Numbered from the stretch's first letter, positions 1 to 7,016 are shown. The stretch: DNA of 7,808 bases from Candidatus Omnitrophota bacterium (GCA_023247595.1 JAHFGF010000077.1:1-7808), one strand, 5' to 3'. A program made the numbers and translations. The notes: generated from the letters alone by a model not told the origin.

Positions 1-978
1 TGTATTGACTTTCACTTCACGATACGGCAAAGGCTTGGCGCATGGCTTTCGAACATCTTCCAATTTTCCAGTCGCAACCTGAGAGGCCATTTCAGTCAAT
101 CCATAGCTCAAATAAATCGGAAGACCGGGGCTCAAGGCCTTGGATTGGATATTGCGCGCGATGGCGCTTCCACCAAGCAGTACCGCCTGTAAAGCATCCG
201 ATTTTTTAAAATCCGGCTGGGCCATCAAACGCAATAACTGCGTTGACACTAAAGACACATGGGTAATTTTTCCGTCGGTCATCAACCGCAGGAACTGATC
301 GCCCGGCGCAATCACAATCGCGGCCCGGGCTAAAAGACAGCGGAAGATAATCCCCAAGCCAGCGACATGATAAAGCGGCAGCGATAACAGCCACCTTCCG
401 TTACTATCCAACGGCACGCAGGCCTGTGAACCGCGGGCGTTCAAATAAAAATTCGCATACGTCAATAGCGCCGCTTTTGGAAGACCGCTCGAGCCCGACG
501 TCAAAACGACTGCGGCCGGCTGATGGGCAGACACAGGAATTCGTTTTTCATCCGATGATAACGACATTTCCTTGTGTTCAAACACAATCAAATCCGTCAT
601 CTCAAAATGCGGCACTTGAAATTTAACACCGCTGGTTAAGGCGTTGCGCGATGAAACAACCGCGCGGATATTCAAAGACGCAACAAGGCTATTAAACGAT
701 TGCGCCGGCAGTTTCGGGTTCAAGGGAACAGCCACAGCGCCCAAACGCCAAAGGCCAAGTAAGACAATCACCGCCTCGACGCTGATTTCACTGACTACGG
801 CGGCACGGTGGCCGCAACGGATATCCCGCTCCTTAAGCGATCGCACAGCGGCATTCACATAGATATTTAACTGTGAAAACGAAATCCGGCGGGCGCCCCA
901 AATGACCGCGGGCTTTTGAGGATCTTCTTTAGCCGCGTCCCACAAAGGGCAAAAAATTGATTCTTCTAGAGGCTTCAT
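1..978 (-). CDS. menE: o-succinylbenzoate-CoA ligase MenE (3' end cut by window edge)
   Basis: This is an adenylate-forming ligase that would activate o-succinylbenzoate with ATP and CoA to OSB-CoA, the cytoplasmic menaquinone step before MenB. From the ATG at 978 the frame stays open for 326 codons to the window edge. Family members are about 450-490 residues, so the C-terminal hinge and lid domain are missing here. Visible motifs are the ATP-binding P-loop LTSGSSGLPKA (residues 159-169), PLYHVAGLG (201-209), LLGGSAI (267-273) and YGLTEMASQ (292-300). The P-loop ending PKA rather than PKG and the LPLYHVAGL block are MenE-like among acyl-CoA synthetases, and the menC/menA/menB context supports the call. 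The start lies 28 bases after the glycosyltransferase stop. The Shine-Dalgarno is weak (only GGTTAA-like), so expression probably depends on read-through from upstream. The N-terminus (MKPLEESIFCPLWDAA) matches the usual family beginning. Confidence 0.93.
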   Translation of the reverse strand, partial: MKPLEESIFCPLWDAAKEDPQKPAVIWGARRISFSQLNIYVNAAVRSLKERDIRCGHRAAVVSEISVEAVIVLLGLWRLGAVAVPLNPKLPAQSFNSLVASLNIRAVVSSRNALTSGVKFQVPHFEMTDLIVFEHKEMSLSSDEKRIPVSAHQPAAVVLTSGSSGLPKAALLTYANFYLNARGSQACVPLDSNGRWLLSLPLYHVAGLGIIFRCLLARAAIVIAPGDQFLRLMTDGKITHVSLVSTQLLRLMAQPDFKKSDALQAVLLGGSAIARNIQSKALSPGLPIYLSYGLTEMASQVATGKLEDVRKPCAKPLPYREVKVNT

Positions 979-1006
979 AAATTTTTAACCAAAATCAAAA
1001 ACGAGC

Positions 1007-2620
1007 TCACTTGGTCTCTTCTAACCGTTCGCTCATTACGGTCACTTTGGCACCGTCTTGATTGATGACGCGGTTGATTCTCTTTCCTTTAAACATTTGA
1101 TCGAAACCCTCTTTATAAATTTTTTTGACAACACACAGAACTCTTTTGTTGTTTTCAAAATAGCTCATAACCTCAGCGTGACTGCTAATAACATCAACAG
1201 GATGAGAACTCCAGAACGGTTGTTTATTCGAATCAATCACAACAACAGGATTTCCCGTATAAAGATGAACCCCCCGGGCATAAATTTTATTAGTCACGAC
1301 CGGCAATCCTTCATACCCTTCCTGACGGATGATTTCCCCCAAATATTGATCAGCCGCAGTACGGTCAATGATCTTAGGAATTTGCGCGCCGGCTATTAAA
1401 AAAAGCAAAAGGATACCAAACATTTTGGCCAGCATCGCGTTTAAAATTTTCCCGCGCCATAGATAAAACGCGGCGCCGATAAACGAAAGTCCCAAAAGCC
1501 GAATTCCCCATACCGCTAAAGGCCATATGTATTGAGGAAAACGCTTCTCTGCAATCATCGGCGCAATGATTAGAGCAACACCTAAAAGCCCGTAAACAAA
1601 CGCAAGGACATTTATCCGACGGCATTTTTCTTTGATTGAACTTACCGAAATACTTAACACAATGGCCAATGCCGGAACAAGCGGCAAAATATAACTAGCC
1701 AGCTTCGAATGCGCCCTCTGAAAAATGATAAACGTCACCGCAATCCAAATCAGCAAAAAAAGACATTCCCGGCTGAATTCTTTCCAGCGCCGCCCCATCA
1801 GAATCAAATAAAACGTCCACGGAAAAAGCCCAGCCGTCATGACCATCGGATAAAAATGCCAGGTGTCCAATCTTTTATGTTCCGCGGATAAAATCCGGTC
1901 CCAGTTATCATGAATGATAAACTCGTCGATAAAAGCACGGCCGTGCTTGTAGATCATCACCGCGTACCAAGGCACCGCTACCGCGCAAAAAATCAACGCC
2001 CATCGGTTGAACGCGAATTCTTTAAGCAATTTAAATTCTTTAAGCCAGCACAAATAAATCACGATGACAGCCAGCAGAATAATGATGGCCACCGGCCCCT
2101 TGGTTAAAACGGCAAGGCCAGCCAAAACAGCAAACGCATCTAACCAAAACTGTTTTCCCTCCAGCATCCAAAGATAAAACGCGTAAAAAGCGCCGGCCAT
2201 GAAAACCGCAAGCATAATATCGGTAAGCACTGCCTTGGACATGACCAAATAAAGCGCGCACGTTCCTAGAATCATGACGGCCGTATAAGCAACATCTTCG
2301 CCGAACACCCTCCGGCAGAAAAAGAATGTCATCAACAAACCCAACAATCCGCATAACGCGGGAACTAAACGGGCCGCCCCGGGATTGAATCCGAACATTT
2401 CAAACGATCCCATTAACGCCCAATAAAACATTGGCGGCTTTTCAAACTGCGGATGGCCAAAAATCAAAGGCGTTACAAAACTCTGCGCCTGGGACATCTC
2501 TTTAGCCGTCAAAGAATAAAATGCCTCATCGGGATCGGTCAAAGAAATACAATTAATGGAGCAAAAATATAAAACCCCCAGAGACAACAAAAGAGCTATG
2601 GTTACTTTTTTAAAAACCAT
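1007..2620 (-). CDS. ArnT/PMT-family (GT83-like) integral membrane glycosyltransferase
   Basis: A 537-residue polytopic inner-membrane protein of the ArnT/dolichyl-phosphate-mannose mannosyltransferase superfamily. Such enzymes move a sugar from a polyprenyl-phosphate carrier to lipid A, another lipid or a protein on the outer face of the membrane. After the first membrane helix (about 7-27) comes the family's acidic loop motif DPDEAFYSLTAKEM (29-42). Then come FEKPPMFYWAL (59-69), LTD (132-134), LTKGP (172-176) and the SKLASYILPLVPAL block (305-318), which corresponds to the KLxxYILP motif of ArnT. About 11-13 hydrophobic segments are followed by a soluble C-terminal domain (about 415-537). 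The acceptor and donor cannot be told from sequence. The start is 15 bases after the menC stop, with no good ribosome-binding site. The gene sits between menC and menE, where no glycosyltransferase is expected. It has no known role in menaquinone synthesis and is probably an operon passenger. Confidence 0.85.
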   Translation of the reverse strand: MVFKKVTIALLLSLGVLYFCSINCISLTDPDEAFYSLTAKEMSQAQSFVTPLIFGHPQFEKPPMFYWALMGSFEMFGFNPGAARLVPALCGLLGLLMTFFFCRRVFGEDVAYTAVMILGTCALYLVMSKAVLTDIMLAVFMAGAFYAFYLWMLEGKQFWLDAFAVLAGLAVLTKGPVAIIILLAVIVIYLCWLKEFKLLKEFAFNRWALIFCAVAVPWYAVMIYKHGRAFIDEFIIHDNWDRILSAEHKRLDTWHFYPMVMTAGLFPWTFYLILMGRRWKEFSRECLFLLIWIAVTFIIFQRAHSKLASYILPLVPALAIVLSISVSSIKEKCRRINVLAFVYGLLGVALIIAPMIAEKRFPQYIWPLAVWGIRLLGLSFIGAAFYLWRGKILNAMLAKMFGILLLFLIAGAQIPKIIDRTAADQYLGEIIRQEGYEGLPVVTNKIYARGVHLYTGNPVVVIDSNKQPFWSSHPVDVISSHAEVMSYFENNKRVLCVVKKIYKEGFDQMFKGKRINRVINQDGAKVTVMSERLEETK

Positions 2621-2635
2621 GGGATGAATTTTTCA

Positions 2636-3712
2636 TTAAATGCGGATTAATTTACCGTGGTCCAAATCTTCCCACTGAAAATTTAAACACTGACTGTCAA
2701 TGCTGTACGATTGCTTGTGACAAAAAGACCTCAAGAGATCTTCGCTCAACCAATCATAGGTTCCCAAGCCAGCGGCTAAGGAAGACTTTTGCGCGAGATT
2801 GGCCAGCATCCGCCCGCCCGCAGCGGATTCAAAACAGGAACTGACAACACTGCCTTTATTTTCGTCTGCGGCTTTTTTCATCCAGCGCAAAGATTCCCCA
2901 ATTCCATTAAGCACCGTGGGCTTGATAACTAAAAATTCAACGCCCGGAATAAATTTGAAGTCATCCGGTTTCATACCCTGAAGAGATTCATCCAAGGCCA
3001 CAGGAAAACCTGTTTCATTGATAAATGCAGCAAGATCTGCGCTGTTTTTGACAGGCTCTTCGATAAACTCAATCCCCTCTCGATGAGCGCTGCGGGCAAA
3101 GGCCACAGCTTCCAACAAACTCCAGGACTGATTAGCATCCAAACGAATATTCCCCTCAGGCCCGACGATATCCCTGACCAAATGCAACTTTTTTACATCC
3201 AAAGGAATATTTTTACTGCCCACCTTCAATTTAAATGTCCGGCATCCGCGGGCCAACAGATCAGAGACCTGATTTTTAATTTCCTCCGGCGTGCCCTGCA
3301 GCAAACCAGCCAGAGGAATCTCTCTTAAAGAACGACAACCCAAAACTTCAGCAGGTGATTGTTTTTGGAGAACGGATAACAGATGCAAAAAAGCCGATTC
3401 AAGGCCGAACCGGACTGAAGAACATTGGAGAGAAAATTCTTCTTTCTCAAAAAATACACCAAACTCATCCCATTGGGTCGGAATAGTGGCGCCTGTTAAA
3501 ATCTGGCCTGCCTGTTTAATCTGAAAGACCGCTTTCTTTAAATCTTCCAGACTGTAACCAGGCAAGGGCGCTATTTCCCCCACACCGCTTAAACCCGACG
3601 ACAATAAGACGCGGATGATGAGCCCGTCGCGATGGGACAACATCGTTTCATCCACCTTAAACGGCCGCTTTAAAGGAAGGGAATACCGATAGACTTCGAA
3701 ACTCGTAATCAT
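2636..3712 (-). CDS. menC: o-succinylbenzoate synthase MenC (enolase superfamily)
   Basis: This enzyme would dehydrate SHCHC to o-succinylbenzoate in the cytoplasm, using a divalent metal. I chose the ATG at 3712, giving 358 residues. It overlaps the menA stop as TGATG, and its N-terminus MITSFEVYRYSLP lines up with that of E. coli MenC (MRSAQVYRWQIP). An in-frame ATG at 3727 would add only MDRSL and overlap menA by 16 bases. The enolase-type barrel residues are all visible: the KxK pair in FKLKVG (K161, K163), metal ligands D192 (RLDANQSW), E218 (FIEEP) and D241 (ALDES), and the second catalytic lysine K264 (VIKPT). The GEIAPLPGYS loop (45-54), SSCFESAAGG (291-300) and GLGTYDWLSEDLL (315-327) are typical of OSB synthases. 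Some family members also racemise N-acylamino acids, but the neighbouring men genes make MenC the natural reading. It is slightly longer than E. coli MenC (320 residues) and looks intact. Confidence 0.93.
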   Translation of the reverse strand: MITSFEVYRYSLPLKRPFKVDETMLSHRDGLIIRVLLSSGLSGVGEIAPLPGYSLEDLKKAVFQIKQAGQILTGATIPTQWDEFGVFFEKEEFSLQCSSVRFGLESAFLHLLSVLQKQSPAEVLGCRSLREIPLAGLLQGTPEEIKNQVSDLLARGCRTFKLKVGSKNIPLDVKKLHLVRDIVGPEGNIRLDANQSWSLLEAVAFARSAHREGIEFIEEPVKNSADLAAFINETGFPVALDESLQGMKPDDFKFIPGVEFLVIKPTVLNGIGESLRWMKKAADENKGSVVSSCFESAAGGRMLANLAQKSSLAAGLGTYDWLSEDLLRSFCHKQSYSIDSQCLNFQWEDLDHGKLIRI

Positions 3713-4590
3713 CAATGAACGATCCATCCGACGGCAAAAAGGCAGCTATAGACAAATAACATCTTTCCCGTCGATGCAAGCGCCGCGTTCAAAGCGGGGC
3801 CGTCCTCTTTGGTTAAGACAATCTTAAAAATTGGAATGGCCATAAAAAGAATTCCTGTTGCTAATAGCGACCACGGCTGTTCACCAGTCAGAACAAAGAC
3901 AGCAACCGGCACCAATGCCGCAATCACAACCGACCATATATATTCATTGACCGCAAAATTCCTGCCGAACCGGACAGCCAAGGTATTTTTACGGACACGC
4001 CGATCCGTTTCCCTGTCGCGCAAATTATTGACAGCCAAAATCGCAACCGACAACAGCCCCGGCCCGAAACCTGCCAGGACAACGGCGCCATTAAGTTCCA
4101 GCGACTGCACAAAGTACGTTCCCCCAACCGCCACTGGACCAAAAAAAATCAGAACAAACAATTCCCCCAGCCCCATATATCCGAGGGGACGCGGACCAGC
4201 GGTGTAAAAAATTCCTGAAAGAATGGAAAGAACGCCGATAACCGCGATAACCCAGCCCGCATGATAAATCAAAAAACAACTGGCAGCGACTGACAATCCA
4301 AAAACCAAAAACATGGCATTGCGGACATCCGTCGGCGGAATCAAACCGGACTGGCTCACCCGCACGGGGCCAATCCTGTCGGGCGTATCCGCCCCTTTTT
4401 TAAAATCAAAATAATCGTTAGCTAAATTTGTTGCAATCTGAATACAGACAGCGCCGAAAAGCGCGACTAAGGCCACGGGATAATCCTGAACACCTTGGCC
4501 GACGGCCATGGCTGTGCCGATTAAAACCGGAGCAACAGCCGCCGGCAAAGTTTTAGGACGAAAAGCTAAAATCCAGGGATTTAACATCAT
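3712..4590 (-). CDS. menA: 1,4-dihydroxy-2-naphthoate polyprenyltransferase MenA (UbiA family)
   Basis: A 292-residue intramembrane prenyltransferase that would attach a polyprenyl chain to 1,4-dihydroxy-2-naphthoate, giving demethylmenaquinone. The opening MLNPWILAFRPKTLPAAVAPVLIG is the standard MenA start. The first aspartate-rich, Mg-diphosphate-binding motif is NLANDYFDFKKGAD (55-68), followed by the D-R-x-GP-x-R-V-S-Q-SG block (71-82). The second is NNLRDRETDRRVRKNTLAVRFG (starts N188, with D192 and D196). About eight hydrophobic helices fill the rest, and length is normal for the family. The start ATG at 4590 shares its A with the TAA stop of the upstream small exported gene (TAATG). 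There is no separate Shine-Dalgarno, so translation is probably coupled. A second ATG follows immediately at 4587 and could be the true start. At its other end it overlaps menC by one base. Confidence 0.95.
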   Translation of the reverse strand: MMLNPWILAFRPKTLPAAVAPVLIGTAMAVGQGVQDYPVALVALFGAVCIQIATNLANDYFDFKKGADTPDRIGPVRVSQSGLIPPTDVRNAMFLVFGLSVAASCFLIYHAGWVIAVIGVLSILSGIFYTAGPRPLGYMGLGELFVLIFFGPVAVGGTYFVQSLELNGAVVLAGFGPGLLSVAILAVNNLRDRETDRRVRKNTLAVRFGRNFAVNEYIWSVVIAALVPVAVFVLTGEQPWSLLATGILFMAIPIFKIVLTKEDGPALNAALASTGKMLFVYSCLFAVGWIVH

Positions 4591-5027
4591 TACGGAATAA
4601 TCGGCATGTTTTGGTGGTCTTTATCTTTAATCGCTTTAAGATCTTCAGCAGGGTTGGCGCTGGAACTTTTCTGAACAGCAATTTGAGGCGCCTGAAATTC
4701 AATACTCTTTGTTCCGCCTTGACTGCAGAACACTTCAGCTTTAATCCGATCACCAGGTTCGATTTTTATGGGAATCTTTACTTTAAATTCCTTTAAGGAA
4801 TCCTGACGGGTCAAATAAAACGTTTCCGGTTCATCCTGATTGCGCGTCACCTGAATCCTGCGGATGAAATGCTCCAGCCGATCCTGAGTGGGATGACGCC
4901 CTGAGAGCGTTAGCGACTGCTTATCCGGATTATACTGAATTTCCAAAGTTTCCGGCGGTGTCGCAAAAACCAATCCCGGATTCTGGCACAACCAAAGAAG
5001 CATCACTGTAAGAGAAATTTTTTTCAT
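4590..5027 (-). CDS. small secreted protein, probable degenerate superoxide-reductase-like beta-sandwich
   Basis: A 145-residue exported protein. MKK plus a hydrophobic stretch (4-22) forms a Sec signal, with likely cleavage after VFA (22). Cys14 is preceded by Leu, so it does not make a lipobox. The mature part resembles the desulfoferrodoxin/superoxide-reductase fold. TPPETLEIQ (23-31) takes the place of that family's HxPxIE start. SGRHPTQDRLEHFIRRIQV (42-60) mirrors its HP...EHxIxxIxL segment, and IEPGDRIKAEVFCSQGG (89-105) mirrors its GDxxxAxxYCNxHG segment. Two iron-ligand-type histidines (H45, H53) and the cysteine (C101) are kept. The first histidine is absent and the CxxH histidine is Gly104, so ordinary superoxide reductase activity is doubtful. 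The tail (from about 113) is polar and probably disordered. It overlaps menA by one base (TAATG). It starts 72 bases after the RDD gene, behind a weak AGG-type ribosome site. The function is unknown, and the fold assignment is inference from motifs. Confidence 0.75.
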   Translation of the reverse strand: MKKISLTVMLLWLCQNPGLVFATPPETLEIQYNPDKQSLTLSGRHPTQDRLEHFIRRIQVTRNQDEPETFYLTRQDSLKEFKVKIPIKIEPGDRIKAEVFCSQGGTKSIEFQAPQIAVQKSSSANPAEDLKAIKDKDHQNMPIIP

Positions 5028-5099
5028 TGAAGACCTAACAATTTTAAAACTGCTGTCCGTTGAGGCTAGACAGTAAACCTCTTCGTCGAATCAATGAAT

Positions 5100-6323
5100 T
5101 CATAATAACCCGGGACGATTTAACACCTTGTTCAATACGCCGATGAGAATCGAGAACATCACACTGCCGACAACAACAACAATCAAAGAAAAAAAGATAT
5201 ATTTCCAATCCGCTGACAAGGGCTTTAAATCCGCGACCCGGGTTAAACTCATCCGGTCACCGAGCCTCTGCCCAAGCGGATCACGAAGTATGCCGACATA
5301 TTCTGAGAGAATAATGAAAAAAGATATCAGGATTAAATACTTATAAAAAAGCGGAAGCACGCACACCAAAATCCAAAAAAGATTCCTCATCACCGTCTGG
5401 TTGGGAGCCGCGGTATGGTTATTCATATCAACGATCTTGATGCCAACTATCCACTTCCCCAAACTCTGTCCGTTAAAACAATCTTTCAGCAAAAGATAAA
5501 CGGGCCATAAGATCGAACTATAAAGCTGTCCGCCGAAATGAAGAACCAACGCGTTAGGGACCATAAAAACTAAAAATGTGTCGATAAAAAACGCGCACAG
5601 CCTTTTGTTAGATCCGGCCTTGACGAAATTCTGATCATCCACTCCCTGCCAGCGCAAATTCGACTTGGATTGTAATAACGGTGAAACCGCTGATTCCGTC
5701 GGCTCGCGGGTTAAAAACTTCACAAGAAAACCAATAACTAACATAGCGACAACAATAAATCCGATGCGCAGAACGATTTTAAGGGTTCCGGGATCAAATT
5801 CATCGGTGGCTTTCACGATTTCAGCTTTCTTATCGGAAATAGTCTGAACCAACTTGACCGCTTGATTAATCTGTTCTTTTAAGCCATCCGAATCCTCGAC
5901 GCCTAAGGAAACAGCCAGATAAAGATTATCCATGCTTTCTTTAAGACGGCCGGTCTGTAAATCCGTTCGGGCCTTCTGATAATAATACTGCCCGTCTTTT
6001 CCGTTGATGAGTTTGTTTTCCGGTTCTTGAGGCGGACTGGGAGAAACTTCTTCGAGTATTAATTCCGGCTGAGGCTGGTATTGCGGTTGCGGGAGCTCGT
6101 CAACCACCATAGGCTGAGCGTCGCCTTCAACAATTCTATCAACTTGTTCAATAGGTATATACACAGGCGCGCCGCCTGTCATGACCTTGATGTATTGATC
6201 GGTGCGCTCCATAATAGTTACTTCAAAGGATTCCCCATTTTTTAAATAAAGCTGGTCGGCAGACAAAAAAGGGCAGGCCGTGATCATCAAAAAAATTGAT
6301 ATCAATAACCCTTTAACATTCAT
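5100..6323 (-). CDS. exported RDD-family membrane protein with N-terminal LSm-like domain
   Basis: A 407-residue multi-domain envelope protein. Residues 1-22 are an export signal. ITAC (14-17) fits a lipobox, with Cys17 as the possible lipid site, but cleavage after FLSA (22) is equally plausible. Residues 24-66 (LYLKNGESFEV...YIPIEQVDRI) look like a small SH3/LSm-like beta-barrel seen in exported proteins. A Pro/Gln-rich linker follows (77-103), then a helical TPR-like segment (about 110-172) and a membrane helix (about 183-204). An RDD domain occupies about 233-365, with R241, D248, the NGQSLGKWIVGIKIVD block (284-299) and DPLGQRLGDR (348-357). A last membrane helix lies at 374-396. RDD proteins are membrane proteins, some linked to ion transport, with mostly unknown roles. 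The gene is the first after the terminator at 6376-6416 and has a good AAAGGA site, so it probably heads the menA-menC-menE unit. I see no clear sigma-70 promoter. Confidence 0.85.
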   Translation of the reverse strand: MNVKGLLISIFLMITACPFLSADQLYLKNGESFEVTIMERTDQYIKVMTGGAPVYIPIEQVDRIVEGDAQPMVVDELPQPQYQPQPELILEEVSPSPPQEPENKLINGKDGQYYYQKARTDLQTGRLKESMDNLYLAVSLGVEDSDGLKEQINQAVKLVQTISDKKAEIVKATDEFDPGTLKIVLRIGFIVVAMLVIGFLVKFLTREPTESAVSPLLQSKSNLRWQGVDDQNFVKAGSNKRLCAFFIDTFLVFMVPNALVLHFGGQLYSSILWPVYLLLKDCFNGQSLGKWIVGIKIVDMNNHTAAPNQTVMRNLFWILVCVLPLFYKYLILISFFIILSEYVGILRDPLGQRLGDRMSLTRVADLKPLSADWKYIFFSLIVVVVGSVMFSILIGVLNKVLNRPGLL

Positions 6324-6332
6324 TCGCTGCGA

Positions 6333-6338
6333 TCCTTT
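6333..6338 (-). promoter_or_regulatory. ribosome-binding site of the RDD gene
   Basis: On the minus strand the bases read AAAGGA, nine bases before the ATG at 6323. This supports that start. It is one of only two strong Shine-Dalgarno sites visible in the window. Confidence 0.7.
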
Positions 6339-6375
6339 CTGAAATTACTTTAAACATCCCCATATTTTTTGAGAT

Positions 6376-6416
6376 AAAAAAAGACAGGGCCGACCTTAGC
6401 GGCCGACCCTGTCTTT
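6376..6416 (-). terminator. rho-independent terminator after the DUF2059 gene
   Basis: Read on the minus strand, a 16-base left arm (AAAGACAGGGTCGGCC), a five-base loop (GCTAA) and a 16-base right arm form a continuous stem, followed by seven T. Two pairs are G-U wobbles. On the plus strand those positions become C-A mismatches, so the hairpin is best formed by the minus-strand transcript, the same direction as the genes. It begins about 12 bases after the DUF2059 stop codon and ends about 50 bases before the RDD start. It therefore separates menB-DUF2059 from the downstream unit. Confidence 0.92.
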
Positions 6417-6427
6417 CACAGATCAAC

Positions 6428-6994
6428 TTACTTTGTTTCAGCAGGGGCAGCTGCCGGTACTGCGGCTGGAGCAGCAGCTTCGGGAGCCGCGGCTTTATTT
6501 TCATTCTTCAAATACCCTTTTTCCATCAACATATTTTGCAGCTTGGTACCAACTTCATACCCCCACTGTTCACCAGCGGTGTATGTCTCTTCCAAAATTT
6601 TCGGAAGGGCTTCGATAAGCTTTTTACCGACTGGAGATTCATAAAACTTGATGGTTTCTTTGATTTCATCCGCTGACAAATACTTGTCATAAACCGGAAT
6701 GTTCATTTCATTGATCTTGTTGACATCAATATTTTTCTTGAAGTCAGTCCAGAAATCAGCAGGTATATTCGGATTATACGCGCTGAATGATTTAATCATC
6801 TGGTCAATCATCTGTTCGCCGACTTTATCTCCGCCTGTTAAGGAAATGAGCTTTCGGATATCCGCGATTTTAGCCGGATCGCCGGAAGCCTGCGGAGCTG
6901 CCGCTGCCGGGGCTGCATCTTCGGCAAAATTCACTGCCGGGAATGCGCACACGGCCATTAATACAAATGTTAACATCGTTAATACTTTCTTCAT
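6428..6994 (-). CDS. secreted DUF2059 domain protein with Ala/Pro-rich ends
   Basis: A 188-residue exported protein of unknown role. The signal peptide is MKK plus a hydrophobic core (4-22), with likely cleavage after NFA (24). Cys16 follows Val, so a lipoprotein is unlikely. An Ala/Pro-rich spacer (26-38) leads into an alpha-helical DUF2059-type domain (about 40-165). Its hallmark is IPVYDKYLSADEIKETIKFYESPVGKKLIEALP (starting I99), with the conserved FYESPxGKKL core. The C-terminus (168-188) is again rich in Ala, Pro and Glu and is probably disordered. DUF2059 proteins are found in many Gram-negative bacteria, mostly predicted periplasmic, and have no settled function. The gene lies 38 bases after menB with its own strong AAAGGA ribosome site, and a terminator follows directly. 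It may be expressed at a higher level than menB. A link to quinone synthesis is not evident. Confidence 0.88.
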   Translation of the reverse strand: MKKVLTMLTFVLMAVCAFPAVNFAEDAAPAAAAPQASGDPAKIADIRKLISLTGGDKVGEQMIDQMIKSFSAYNPNIPADFWTDFKKNIDVNKINEMNIPVYDKYLSADEIKETIKFYESPVGKKLIEALPKILEETYTAGEQWGYEVGTKLQNMLMEKGYLKNENKAAAPEAAAPAAVPAAAPAETK

Positions 6995-7000
6995 GGTTCG

Positions 7001-7006
7001 TCCTTT
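7001..7006 (-). promoter_or_regulatory. ribosome-binding site of the DUF2059 gene
   Basis: The minus strand reads AAAGGA six bases before the ATG at 6994, an ideal spacing that fixes this start. Confidence 0.8.
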
Positions 7007-7016
7007 CGGTGTTTGG

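Noticed and set aside
206..394. Short minus-strand frame within menE
   Set aside because: It is in a different frame from the continuous MenE reading, which carries the PLYHVAGLG motif across the same bases.
426..862. Two short plus-strand frames opposite menE
   Set aside because: The minus strand there encodes a continuous MenE with P-loop and other motifs, so these are shadows.
1058..1399. Plus-strand open frame of 113 codons inside the glycosyltransferase gene
   Set aside because: Lies wholly antisense to a well-supported membrane protein, has no recognisable domain or ribosome site, and is explained by the codon pattern of the real gene.
3809..4207. Plus-strand open frame of 132 codons opposite menA
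   Set aside because: Antisense to the conserved MenA helices and motifs; composition is rich in Thr, Arg and Lys, typical of a shadow frame, with no family resemblance.
4590..5027. SOR-like protein as a lipoprotein through Cys14
   Set aside because: The residue before the cysteine is Leu rather than Gly, Ala or Ser, and a good SPI site (VFA) follows.
5052..5073. Weak hairpin (CTGTC...GACAG) in the gap after the RDD gene
   Set aside because: Only five paired bases around an 11-base loop and no T-tract follows; not convincing as a terminator.
6313..6372. Small upstream frame ending MGMFKVISERIAANEC that overlaps the RDD start
   Set aside because: No ribosome site before its ATG codons, and the AAAGGA inside it is positioned for the RDD start; probably chance.
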